Assembly (NCBI GenBank): GCA_013396915.1
Contig: VWZL01001298.1
Span: 1,088,709 to 1,152,708 of the forward strand
DNA from: Stercorarius parasiticus
Taxonomy: Eukaryota > Chordata > Aves > Charadriiformes > Stercorariidae
Reading direction: 5' to 3'
Length of the DNA: 64,000 nt
A program made the position numbers and the translations under genes. Below the pieces are notes generated by a model, which had not been told where the DNA came from, searched no databases, and saw only the letters and a list, made by a program, of their open reading frames with translations. This document shows, piece after piece, positions 46,446-58,898 of the stretch. How positions within the stretch are numbered: the stretch's first letter is position 1; every line of letters starts with the position of its first letter.

Positions 46446-48452
46446 AAAAAAAAAAACTCATTATGTTACATATTTAGGTAATGAATTATAATAATCAACT
46501 AGACTTATAAAAGAATAATGAATATTCTCTGGTAATTTCCAGTCCACAATCACCAGACTTCTGTTCATGGGTATTAGATATTCTTATGACTTGTCAGTTT
46601 AGAGAGCTATTTACTGTTGAAACTTAGGCAGATATTTATAATTTAATTTAAACAATCAATTTTATTTCATTTGTTAAAATAAGTTTCTGAAAGTATTTGT
46701 CATGAAGTAAAATGTTTCCTTAATTCCTCACATTATTCTTGCAATTCTTTTTCAAATTTTCCATATCTATTTTGAAGTACAGATGCCAAGACTGAGTTAA
46801 GTTGTCTCATCAGTACTCTAAATGTATGACATTACAAGAAACATCTCTAAACCGTTAAGACTTTCTCTGACAGGGGAAGCTAGATTTGGTATTTCTAGTA
46901 CTTTTAAAATGGAAAAGAGTGTGAATGCACGCAAAACATCTTGCTTAAGAATTCACAAGTAATACTGATAGTGACACAATCACATATATAGGATCTCTTA
47001 ACTAGAGAACAAAATCCCTTCAACTGCTTATGGATATGAAGAACTTATTTTGTCTGTTAGGTAAAATATGTATAAGTCAGGTAGCATTTAAAAATACGCT
47101 AGCTTTTGTACTTGCAGACATTCACTATTGTGGGATACAGTTTATATGTCAGTAGAGGTTTAGGCTAATACTGAGAACTGGGTAGTTCTTTAGTTTGAAT
47201 GATGCTGATCACATGCATTAAACAGTGTTACTGCTTTAGATCACTGGCGATGAGCTGTAAGATGTATCTTTACATATACACTGCAGTTCAGGTACAACTT
47301 AAGGTAACTACATTTGTTCAGTATTTGAAACTCTTCCAGGTGATATTTATGGCAAATTAAATAAGCCAATGGCCATTCTTGTGGCTACTGTTCCGTTGCG
47401 TATGTTTCATCTTCTATATACTTTCAACTACACTGTTTGGTATAAATATGATAGGGTATCTGCTGATGAGTTTTACATGGTTCCCAGACAATATTGAGCT
47501 TAGTAACTTAGTGGTGACTTTCTCAGTGCCAGATTAAGTTCAAGAAACTGCTGAATAAACTGCTTAATTATAAAGCTGATTTATCTCCTACTCTTACCTT
47601 TCCTGGTGTTTCTTTCTGAAGAACACCATAATTCAGCTCTCATCATGCAAGGATGGGATCTGTACCTGTGGAAATTTTCTGTTAAATGTGAGAAAAGATA
47701 GAATAAAATAATAAAATTATTTACTTTATTTAAATTGCAGCGCTAGTGGGATGGGGCCCACTATTTATTTCACAGATTTTGTGACATCCTTTGGATTGTA
47801 CGATAAATTCTTTGCAATATCAAAATTTCTGTGGTTGTGGATCTCTTTTCAGTTAAAGGTGGCAAAAGTTGTTTCTAGTCTGCTGTCCTAAAATACTGAC
47901 CTCTCAATTTAGCTGACAGGACCTTTCTTGTTTCATGGTCTGCATGAAGTCAAAGTGTATGTTAGTAGATCTAAATGATACTTTAAAAAAAAAAAGGGGG
48001 AAAAAATGGAGGAATGTGTAATAAGAAAAGCACGTATCTACTTGATGAAGTTTGAGCTTTGACCTGTTTTACTACATGATGGATAAATGCAACTTTGCTT
48101 TCCTGACTCATCTGTACACATGCAATACCTCTCCACAGTGCAGAGAACTCTTTACCCTAGAAAATGAGAAATGTTCACAAAGTGCCTAGTTCTGTAAGAA
48201 TTTGGGATTTTTCAGCATGTGACAGCAACTAACCTGCAAATGTTCACTGGACAATTTTGTTTGTGTGAATCTGGGAAATATCTCTTCTTCTTATGAGCCT
48301 GGTGCATACAAGTATAGCTTGTTTGTTGTGTAATTACCTCTGATGTGGTGGTCAAAAATAATCCCAAGCCAATCATGTTGAATTTTCCTGAGTTTAAGCA
48401 GGACAGGCAGGTTTGTAGTTTCGGAGAAACAACAGCTTGGCACTGTTGCTGT

Positions 48453-48477
48453 TTGAGGACAAAGCTTGAGGACAAAG
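48453..48477. repeat. Two-copy direct repeat TTGAGGACAAAG, period 13
   Basis: Exact 12-mers at 48453-48464 and 48466-48477 separated by one C. The repeat lies in a GC-richer stretch (48460-48760) without a recognisable exon. Confidence 0.8.
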
Positions 48478-49243
48478 ATAAAAGGGAACTCCAAGCCAGG
48501 AGACAACTGTCATCCCCTCTTTCCCTCCTAGCCTAAATAAAGGATGTGTCTGGCATCACTGAAAGCTGCTGGGGAGCTCTTCTGCAGAAAGGCAGAATTT
48601 GGGCTGGAAGCAGGATATTTTTACTTCAACCAGGGAAGGGCCAAGGGGAATTTACAGAAGCTGGCATTTGAAATTAAGGGCTGAACAGAACACATGGATA
48701 GTGGCCGAATGGTCATTTTGTCCTTGGCTCAGCTTCGTGCGTTTATGGAAATTAATATATGATTTATTTTTTGAGACTTTTTTTTATAGCTTGCTTTAAT
48801 CAAAGGTCCCAGGAATGAAAGCATAGATGGATGTCAAAAAATGTTGCTAATCTCAAATCAATCACAATGTCAAAATCAGAGACGGCCTTGATGCCAATGG
48901 GCAGAGACCCAGTATGAGTGGTGGAACCGACTGCCAACCCTGAGTAAAAATTGGAAGGTGGTATTTTGTCTGGAAGAGGCTGAGAAAAACAAAGACATAG
49001 TTTCTCCTGCAGTGGTGCCAGTCGGCAAAGGTATGCATTTTAAAAGTTATCTTAAAAAATTTGACCTATCAATTCATCCTGCTATCTTACTAGCCCTCTT
49101 CTCAAAATCTCTTCATTGGTTTAGATAGTGAGAATTACATACATTTATGATTACTTTTTTTCCTCTTTACCTGTATAGCAGTGGCAGATCTATGGTGGAC
49201 CGAGCTTTTCTTGCACTTCTTAATGTTTTTGCACAGGGAGATA

Positions 49244-49268
49244 CTTCACAAGAGGTGCTTCACAAGAG
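49244..49268. repeat. Two-copy direct repeat CTTCACAAGAG, period 14
   Basis: Exact 11-mers at 49244-49254 and 49258-49268, separated by GTG. Confidence 0.75.
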
Positions 49269-49604
49269 AGACGAGCCTTACTAGCCTAATACATAGGTTT
49301 ACGTGAATACATGAATAACATCCTGAATGTTGTTTGCATTTCCTCCATGATTCAGTTGAAAATCTTTGAGAGTTGTTTCAGAAAATGTTGATATTTAGTC
49401 GGCTTCCTCAAAACGTCTTGATCCATAAATACTCTATCACTGGATTGGAATTTTTCAGTTGTAATTCAGAAATGGGTGTATTTATACTTAAGCTGCCTAG
49501 CATTAGGATAAGGTGGGCATACCTTATCATCAGAGAACTGAGTGCATAGCTTTGTTATTGTGTGGATGTCACCATTTTGAATTGGCTGAACCACTATCTT
49601 ATCG

Positions 49605-50400
49605 CAGAATCACAGTCACAGAATGGTTGAAGTTGGAAGGGACCTCTGGAGTTCATCTTGTCCAGTCTCCCGGCCCCTGCTCAAGCAGGGTCACCTAGAG
49701 CTTGTTACTCATGACCATGTTCATGACTTTTGCATATCTCCAAGGGTGGAGATTCCACAACCTCTCTGGACAACCTGTGCCAGCGCTCAGTCACCCTCAC
49801 AGTGAAACAGCATTCCCTGATACTCAGACAGAGCCTCTTCTGTTTCAGTTTTTGCCTGTTGCCCCTTGTCCTGTCACTGGATCCCATGGGAAAGAGCTTC
49901 CCTTCAGGTGTTTATATACATTGATGAGATCTCCTATGAGCCTTTACTTCTCCAGGCTGAACAGTCCCACCTCTCTCAGCCATTCCTCCAGTCCCTTCAT
50001 CGTCTTAGTGGACCATCACTGGACTCTCTTCAGTATGTCCATATCTCTGTCCATACACAGAAATGGACACAGTACTCCAGGTGTGGCCTCACCAGCGCTG
50101 AGTAGAGGTGAAGAATCACCTCCCTTGATTGCTGGCAGCCGTCCTCCTAATGCAGCCTAGGACACCACTTGCTTTATTTGCCACAAGGACACTTTACTGG
50201 CTTGTGTTTAACTTGATGTCCACCAGGACCTCCATGTCCTTTTCTGCAAAGCTGGTTTGCAGGTTTGCAGCCAGTCATTCTCTGGCATATACTGATGCAT
50301 GGGATTACTACTCCCCAGGTGCAAGACTTCGCCCTTCTGTTTGTTAAATTGCATGAAGTTTGTCAGCCCATTTCTCCAGTCTGCTGTGGTACCTCTCATA
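49605..50400 (-). mobile_element. CR1 LINE, 5'-truncated, strongly decayed
   Basis: The 3' end on the plus strand is CAGAATCACAGTCACAGAAT, then GGTTGAAGTTGGAAGGGACC. The 3' UTR has CTGCTCAAGCAGGGTCACC. Minus-strand frames show CR1 ORF2 scraps (SDRTRGNRQKLKQKRL, ERWHRLSREVVESPPLEI, and further upstream FMQFNKQKGEVLHLGSSNP) in different frames. Indels have therefore broken the ORF several times. The 5' break is near 50400. It belongs to the same older 3' UTR type as 3640-4316 and 63809-64000. Confidence 0.94.
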
Positions 50401-50620
50401 AGTCATTATGTAAGGTATGAATCATTAACTCAGTTGACACTGCAATATATTGCTATTCGTCTATGAATTGCAATTAAACTCTTGCTTTATCACAAGAGTT
50501 ACCTGACTGCTACAGCATTAATGAACCATACCTAAGTACAGGACTTTTCTTCACTAACTGTTAAATAAAATAAACAGTCAAATCCAGTTTACCTGTTCTG
50601 GAATAGAGTCCAAGTTAAGT

Positions 50621-50715
50621 TTTAGTGTGGGTTTTTTGGGTTTTTTTTGGCTGGTTGGTTGGTTGGGTTGGGTTGGGGTTTTTTTGTTTGTTTTTTTGGG
50701 GTTTGGGTTTTTTTT
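50621..50715. repeat. G/T-rich tract with G-quadruplex potential
   Basis: About 95 bases of G and T with a single C. The core at 50649-50678 has seven G runs (2,2,2,2,3,3,4) separated by dinucleotide loops. More G3-G4 runs lie on both sides (629-631, 638-640, 698-701 and 705-707, counted from 50000). TTGGG/TTGGGG wording is telomere-like but is not the vertebrate TTAGGG. It lies about 220 bases from the CR1 5' break. Confidence 0.85.
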
Positions 50716-51900
50716 AGTGCTATTTGGGGTTAATTTTGTAGGAAAGCTCAATGAACAACATGACACAAATTGATAAATAAGTCTTTTCTCTCTGTCTTAT
50801 AGCTTCTATTCTTGAGTTACCTGACCTTTCTTTATATTTCCTTATATCCTCTGCATTAGGAAAAGAGAGTTGTACAGAATTTTTTCCCCTTTCTCTTGTG
50901 ATTTCCTTTTTGACCAAAATTTCTTCTTGGTCTTCTTACTGTGGTCTACAAGGTATAACACATAAACAAGTAAGCATTCTGGCCCAGATTTCATAGTCTA
51001 ACAGTAGAATCACTGTCAGTACACAGTTATGGATTGTGAGTAAGTGCCAAGTGAATAATACTATTGTAGGGATCACAGCTGTTGAATTTTACAAAAAATG
51101 ACTCCTTGGATTTAACTCTTTCACAGTGCTTGCAATTGGAGATAAGCTTGTGAGGACTTTCCTGAGCAAAAGACACGATTGTCAGGCACCCTTCTGTGAA
51201 GTGTGTATGTGTGTGTCTATGGAAATACACTGTAGGAGGATGGGAACTGCTGATACTGAACAATCTGCTTGAAAAAATATTTCTTACCTCAGCTGTTAGA
51301 GGTAGCATTACCGCATGGGACATAAACATATGCAGTTTATCTGCAACTTCTTCCATCAAAGACAACAGCCAAATTTCCACATATTTACTTGGTGTAAAAT
51401 TGTCCTCAGAGTAGCAACTTTCTTTTGTTAAAGAATAAATATTTATTCCTACACAATTTTATGTTAAAGTCGATACAGTCATCTCAGGAAATGGGATACA
51501 TGGTGATAAATGGCTAAACTGAAATAATGTCTAGCAAATTCCAAATATATATCCTGCATTAAAGAAAGAACTGGAAACTGGATTCTTACTTTTTGCAAAA
51601 GCAAATGGAAAACTCTTACCTGATAATGTATGGGTTTCAGCTAAACTCAAATGTACAAAGAAATTATAAGCATGTTCCGAAAAACCTTACTTTAAAATAT
51701 ATTTTTTTTTCTTTGAAATTTCAATGGACAGTTTTTGACCAATCCCACTTGGATACCTTAAAAGACACTATGGCTTTGCACACAAATATGTTAATGTTTT
51801 GTTCCAGTTCTGTTCTGTGAAAAATAGAAGCTATGTACTAAAATCAGTCATTTAGTCTCACTTGAATTCTTTCTCATCTGGGTTGGGGGTGGGGTGTGGA

Positions 51901-51917
51901 TAAATAAATAAATAATA
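51901..51917. repeat. (TAAA)n microsatellite
   Basis: TAAATAAATAAATAATA: a short tetranucleotide tract after GGGGTGGGGTGTGGA. Confidence 0.75.
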
Positions 51918-54500
51918 GAGTTGATAAGAAAGGCATTCATAATAGGGAAATAGCTTGAATTGGATACTATGCTACCAACTGTGTCTGTGCCTTAACTGCT
52001 GTCATTTTGATGACAATGTTAAGAGCGATATAGCCACCAAGAATATTTAGAAGAACTGAGAAATACCACGATTATGACAGCTACAGGAGGGTCTCTCAAA
52101 GGAGGAAACAGGACCTTCCTTTGACTGTCACTCTTACCTTCCCTTTAGGGAAAGGAAACTTAGCATTGTTTTCCCATATCCTACCAACGGATACAGTTGG
52201 AATATATAATTTCCCACATTTTTCTATCTATATCACTCCATTGTGGAAAATACATTATTTGTAGGGTCAGGTATGAGACTGGCAGAGAAAGAGATTCCTC
52301 TGTACAATTTTGTGTTCTGCTTGTAAGTATACATAGGGCAGGGGATGGATTAAAAAAAAGTAATAAATTAAGTGAAGTTTAAATCACATGCCTTTTAGAC
52401 CAGTGAGCAGAAGAACTGGATCTTTTGTGATGGGGCTTAGACTACTTGCATTGATTTGCTATATAATCTCAGCACTTCTACCATCTGTGCAGTCTACCTA
52501 AGAAATGAAAATCAATGAGCTGATATTGTGATATCTTCATGAAGAAATACATTGGGCAAATGATCTTACATTCTTCAAGGAAAAAATAAGAAATCAATTC
52601 TTGTGTAAGGGTGTCATTTCTATTTTGTTTACAATTAAGATTGACAATTGAAATATTGTCCCTCTTTCTTCACTAGTTAATCCTAAATCCTGCTGAAATG
52701 CCTTCTGGGATATACATTTATGTGTTTTCAGGTTGGGCTACATGTATAATTTAAAAACACTTATTAAAACCCTCTAAATTTGAGGCAGACCCAAACATAA
52801 GTGGATGGACATGTAGAGAAAAACATATTTCTTCTTTATATGAATGGTAGCAAGTCAATTTAAAAGTATATAGTGCAAAGTGAGAAAATCTTGTTCTCAG
52901 AACTGCTGCTTGAACTCTCTCTAGCACAGAGAAATCAGAGGAATTAAAGTCTCAGAGGGCATATAATTCTTAGTGAACCTAGAGAAGTATTTGTTGGCAA
53001 AGTATTTGTCTCTCTATGGAAAACAGTATTCCGCCTCTGTGGCTGGATGATGAGTGTTCTTCTTCAAATAAATTAAAGGACAAGATGGCATGCTCACTCA
53101 TCAGCTTCAGTTCTTTTCTCAAGTAAGGAAATTTCCAGTCTTTTAATTAAAAATGCTAAGACTATCTAAAATAAAAATGTAAATAATCTGACAATGAACT
53201 TGTATTCCATGAGAGTGGAGAAGATCACCATTGATATGAAAAGTTATTTTAAATGAGATTAAATGAGAGCAAAGCAGTATGTGAAGTGATACACTACTCT
53301 CAAAAGGTGTCTACCACTAAATAATAATTACTATATAGGTGTGGTCATTTTGGATCATATAGGCACAGTGGAAATCACCAGACAGTTTTATTCATGCTTG
53401 GATATAATGTGACTCTTACATAGATGTATGGTTAATACACAATAGTAAAGAAAAAGCATACAGCAGCATTTCATAGTCAATCATTTACAAGTACTTTGTT
53501 TTGAGTCATTTCTTCTGTTTTGCCATCTCCATATCTCTTCTCAGACACTAAGTGTCCAGAAAGACTGAGATCTAAACCCTGATTTATGGACGTTCTTTTA
53601 TATGTGAAAACTACAGTGTTTTTTAAAAATATGTTCTTTCCATTGGTAGTTCAAAGTATTTCAACTGATTTGTCCAGAAGTTGCATTCCTGCATGCAGAA
53701 TTATACAATAACTTTAAAGGGCAAAAATAAACAATGCTAATACTTATCTTCATAAAGAAGAAAGAAGTTTACTGTATGTTGCTTAACTGTTCACTTGAAC
53801 AACTGCAAGCATAAAGTCCTCACCTTTCCAGTGAAGTTCTGCCCTTTGTGTCTTGACTCCTTTTTCCATACATAGCAAAAAATTGCCCTGAAAAGATATT
53901 TGATTCTTGATGAAAAAGTGTAATTTTTTTACACTTAATAACTGTAAATTTAACTAAAATTTTGCATAAATGAAAAAGTTTAAGGCTATGGGTTAATACC
54001 ATGTGATCTCCCAGAATAATGAGTTCAGCAAATGCTTGATGAGGAAATGAAGAGTTAGGTATACGAGCACATAACTTTGACTCTGTTTTCTTGGAACTGG
54101 CAGAAGCCACTGGAAATTATCTGTAAGTGCTCCTGTTGCATTCATTATGTTCTTCTTGTGTCCTCCTTCTGTAACTATGTTTTTCCAAAGTGAGGAACAC
54201 ACTGCGGTGCAATTTGTAGTCCCAGCTTGGAAGCCTCTTGTGCTTTCAGTTGGCCAACAGTTGCAAAGTATTCTTGTAGGGGATGCCTCTACATCTTCAT
54301 TCTGCCTGACCACTCTGCATGTCCAGGCAAACATATAGATTGTTCTCAATAAGTCTAAGGCATCTGCTAATGCTTATGGCTAATGCCTTAGCAGTATATT
54401 CTCTCAAAACAGTGTGTAGTGCTTTTATATACCTACATTTCTCACATCAGGCATAAACAGGAAGAGCACAAGCATACAACCTTGTGGCAATCCCATATTT

Positions 54501-54515
54501 GTGTGTGTGTGTGTG
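54501..54515. repeat. (GT)7 microsatellite
   Basis: Seven uninterrupted GT units plus a G. Minor. Confidence 0.9.
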
Positions 54516-55686
54516 CATGCTTTTTCAGGTTTTTCTAAGGGATACTGTTTGTATGAAGACTGTTAGATTGCGGTGTTGTACTCTGCTGATAGATTTGGTT
54601 TGGAAGGCACATGGAATAATGAAAGAAAAAAGCTCTTGTGGTGATGTAAGGTGATCTGAAATACATGATTCTCCTCTTCCTCAATTTTGAGAATGATCAA
54701 AAAGTACAGACAGCTTAAAATACCTGGCATGCTTCTGCTTAGTGCAACTGAAGATAATGTTTAATTTCATAAACAGAGGTGTCTTAAAGTGAACTGGAAA
54801 AGGTATTCAAGGAGCTAGCTCATTATCTTTATTATGATTTTTTTCAGCTGAATCAGAAAGCACAGTTCAAAAGGGAACCTCTGGGAAAGGTGGGTGCCTT
54901 TATTCATCACAGGGTCTGTTCTTCTTCTTCTGACCTCTCCCTTGTATTCCTGAGAGCTTTGTATCCCTAAGTGAGAGCTATGATGTACATAAGGATGTCC
55001 TTTAACAATTCCTCAGCACTTGAGGTGTGTACCCACCCTAGTACTTGGCTCTCCATTCAAACAGAGGGCTGGTGTTCCCTGTGTATTCTCTCCGATGGTT
55101 GACGGGGAAAAAAAAATTGCATGCAGCCAAGTACATGTAAAGGAAAAAATTGGAGGAGTTCAGGAAAGCTCAACTCCTTTTGTCTTTGCATCTAAGATAC
55201 AAGGAGCAAGATGGGATGAGTAAAAAGAAACAGAGCAGCCATAAGAAAAAGGTAAGAAAGCCACATCTGGAGAGGTAGAAATGTTTCAAAATCTGGGCTT
55301 CTGTGGTTCAAATTACCAATGCAGAAGAAAATGCATAAGGAAAAGGACACCTAGGATGACAGAAAATTGCTGCTGTAATTATAAAATGGAACGAAACGTG
55401 TTCATTAAGTCACTCTGTGTTGGAGGATTTTGAAGGAGTATACTTTTTGGCTGTTCTGTGCACATGAATTGGTTTGTGATACTGGCACCTGCCTGAAGAG
55501 GGATTTTGGCTTTGTTGTTACAGCTTTTGGTTTTATTCTTCCCAATAAAAAGTAAATGTCCAGCAGTATAAGATAACTGTCAAATGAAATGAGGCATGCA
55601 GATATAGCAAAATGACCAGTCACAATTTGTGCAATGAAAAAAACCTGTCAGAACTTATAAACCACTAAGAAAGGCAGTGGTAACCC

Positions 55687-55709
55687 TTTTTTTTTTTTTT
55701 TTNTTTTTT
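55687..55709. repeat. Poly-T run containing the only N of the window
   Basis: Sixteen T, an undetermined base at 55703, then six T, followed by GTGTGTGAG. The N marks an uncertain base call in a homopolymer, so the true run length here is unreliable. Confidence 0.95.
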
Positions 55710-57961
55710 GTGTGTGAGATGTGGGGAGTTGTAGGTTGTATCTGTGTTCATTCCTCTGACAGGCTGACGAAGTTGATGAAATCATGAGTGGAATGGTGGC
55801 CACATGAATAGAGAAGAGTTGGTTACTATCCCTTTCACTCCAACAGTGGGAGATCCTCAAATTACAGCAACAGATGTTAAATAAAAAAGAAAAAAAGGGC
55901 CATATTTCTTCAAAATGTGCATAATTAAGGCATAAGAAGGCACAGATTCAAAGACCTGCGATCACAGCTGTGATGAAAATAAGCTTATATTTGCTCTGTT
56001 CTTACACTCTCTCTTAAGTGACTGCTCTGGCCATGGTGGAGGTGGGGCGCTGCTAGACAGTTTCATTGAAATCAGTGCAACTTCTCTGTCTGAAAAAGAA
56101 AAATAAGAATTTCTATTGAGAGGGAAAAATAAAAAACCCCAAACCCTACAGGCAAACATCTAATTTCCTGATGGATCAATTTTAAGTCAGGGTAATCACA
56201 ACCAGAATACATTTCCTATAGTAATACTGGTTTTACCTGGATGAGCCTTGTATGAATATTCTAAAATCATTATCTTAGTTTGTACACAGCACCTGTTTTT
56301 GAAAACAGTCTAGAATCCGAAGGAGAAAGCAAAGTTGACTATATCTTAATTTTTAAAGAACAAATTGTGTACAGATGTTCATCTTTACACAAATAAATTT
56401 AAAAAAAACAACTCAAGTAAACCCAAAACAGGTTTGCCTGGGCATCTATAGTATTTGTGATGTTTTGTTGTTATGAATAAGTGAGGGAAGAATGTTTGTA
56501 TTGCATAATTTTTTTGCAAGAAAAGCTCCAGCAGGAAAAATCACAGATGTAACTGCCAGTCTTAAGTTTCTAACAAATTACTCTGCCATTCCCATGTGAG
56601 CTTTGTAACTGAAAATTTCTGTTGTGCTGAAATTTAATGGAGGTGTCTGTGCATTAGTGCTTGGATTATTTGCTTGTCTTGGAATCAAAAGTTTTTCATT
56701 TTTATTTTACATTTCTTTACTTCTTCTTTTCATTTTGAGGATCACAATTTAAAATATCTTCCTCAAGTGGATTTTGTCCATATCCTGCTCTTCTGTTACT
56801 CCAAATATAAAGTAGGCATCACCTCTGCATTTCTATATTACTGTCAAATATAATTAAATGTAGTAGGAAACCTACCTGAAAGGATTTGGTTTGCAAGCTC
56901 TATGCTACATTAACCTGGAGGAAACAGTAGTCTAAATGGAATAATCCCAGTGTTAGCAAAGTTTATGCATTCTTGGCAGAAATAGAGGGAGGGGAAAGAA
57001 AGATATCTTGCTGCTCTGCAGAATAATCTCAGCTGTCTGAATCTCTTGATACTCTAAATCTCTCTCCTATCCTGCCTGCACATTGCACCATGGAAATCTT
57101 TAGTAGCTAAATACCTAGATTAGGAGTTTGTGCAGTGGCTGCATCCCTGCTTGTAAATCTCTGTCTGACATTTGAGACCACTTACATTACTGTTTCAGTG
57201 CTGACTATTCATTTGCAATTTTGTTCACTGCTATTAAAAAAGGTAGCATGTGTCTGCTACTTTTTCTGGAATACATAAGGCATTGAGCAGAAACACTGAT
57301 TTCCTTGAGTTTTGCAGGCTTCCAGACTCCCCGACATACATGTAGAGAGAATGCCTCTCCCCCCACCCCTTTGTCATGAGCTCCATGATCCCAACATGGA
57401 TCCTGAATGGTTTCAACTGATACTAAAGAAATTATTAAAAGTGTAACTGTCAAAGATTAATATGGAGGTAAAATGTAGAGGAACAGTTAAAGCTGATACT
57501 TCAAATGTCCATAACTGGTGGGCAGAGAGACATACCAAAGGCATTTTAGCTGATCTCTCTGTAGATCTTTCCTTACAGTTGAAAACAGTTGATACTAAAA
57601 ATTCACTAAACAGGAGCTGCAGTTTTGGTCCAAAAAAGTTTTTTTGTGTGTCTTTGTATAGTGAATTGTTCAAGTGCCTCTATAACCTTCAATGGTTAGA
57701 AGCCCAGTGTAAAATGTAAAAAATTCCATTTCCTATCACTATCTCTACAATGTATTGAGTTTCAAAGTTAATCTCAATGACTCTTGGTTGCTAGCAATAA
57801 AGATTTTGTATCTCTTGTTGTTGCCTTCAGTAACATTTGTGCAGTGATGTTACTTGGAATGTCGTTATTTGTCCTGTAAGGGAAAATTAGAAAATTGTAT
57901 TTTTTCAGGATATAAAAGAAGCAAGACCCTATTTCCTTTCCACCTTATCAAGACTAATGGG

Positions 57962-57981
57962 AGTAAACAGTAGTAAACAGA
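57962..57981 (+). promoter_or_regulatory. Tandem forkhead-type motifs (GTAAACA x2)
   Basis: AGTAAACAGT and AGTAAACAGA are adjacent 10-mers, each containing GTAAACA, the FOX-family core. A ten-base period places both on one face of the helix. It may be merely a slippage duplication of one chance motif. Confidence 0.35.
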
Positions 57982-58849
57982 CACTTGTATGTTAGCTCAG
58001 GAGAGCTGACAATATGAGGTATTAACTACATATTAATATACCTTTTGCCCAGAAAGGAGAAATATCTCACTTTGCTGTACTGTACTGAAGTACAGGGTTA
58101 ATGTCTGATGTGTGGTAGAGAATATTTTAATAGGAAGCTTTTCAATGGAGATATTACTGTAGAACTGATGGGCCAAGTCCTTAAAGACTAGTTGTTGTTT
58201 CCGCTCTTTTAATACCGCTGGAGAGCCTGGCAGGATGTCATGTCAGTATTAACTAGCTCGAAGGACTTCTTTTAGCATCATTTGTATCTGAGTACTGCTT
58301 TACAATTAATTTTGTGCTGTAATTTACTCATAAGAAGGGAAAACTCTCTCTCTGCAGTCCATGTGCATCATCAGTGTCTTTTGATATGATATACTTGTTT
58401 GTATACTTGCCAGTTATTTTACCTAGATTGCATGTGCTTTTATCCCGACATAAACAAATTCAGGAAGGTGAGTGTTTTTAATTTGTTTCATCTTTTATAT
58501 ACCTAAAATTAAATAAATTTTACTTTGGGAAATACTTGTTCATATTTTTAATTAAAACCGGTTTAATATCTTTAAAAGTTGCTTAGCCTCGTAGAGAAAA
58601 AATACTTCGGAATACTCTCCAGCATGTGCCCTTGTTTAAAAGCTGTTTTGCTGAAAAGCTTGGCTGTCACATAACACAAACTCCTCTTTTACAACATGCC
58701 TCTTGCTGTTAGGTGGATTGTTTGGCTGTTGTAAACCTCTTTTGTCGAGTGGGTGTTCTGAGTATGAGCCAGGCTCTACTCTAATTTCCGTCCAGGTTCT
58801 GAAAGGCGAAACCAAACTATTCACATACACTTCTGTTACAGTATCTCCT

Positions 58850-58898
58850 GGGTGTTGGCTTTTGTTTTCTTGTTGGGTTTTTTTTGGTTTTGTTTTTT
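58850..58898. repeat. T/G-rich low-complexity tract
   Basis: GGGTGTTGGCTTTTGTTTTC, then TTGTTGGGTTTTTTTTGG and TTTTGTTTTTT. Another member of the recurrent T/G class. Confidence 0.75.

Larger units (their letters stand above)
36512..49604. other. Long non-coding stretch (13 kb) without CR1 or gene
   Basis: No CR1, exon or RNA gene recognised. Frames at 37788-38371, 43204-43458 and 43536-43814 show no conserved-family features. Moderately GC-richer patches occur at about 37725-38380 and 43300-43400. Simple repeats and small duplications inside it are listed separately. Confidence 0.55.

Noticed and set aside
49702..50160. 152-codon plus-strand frame
   Set aside because: Antisense shadow of the decayed minus-strand CR1 copy at 49605-50400.
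51027..51380. 117-codon minus-strand open frame
   Set aside because: His/Thr-rich part comes from a GTGT-type repeat on the other strand; no family resemblance.
53993..54349. 118-codon minus-strand open frame
   Set aside because: No recognisable family, and short competing frames overlap it on both strands.
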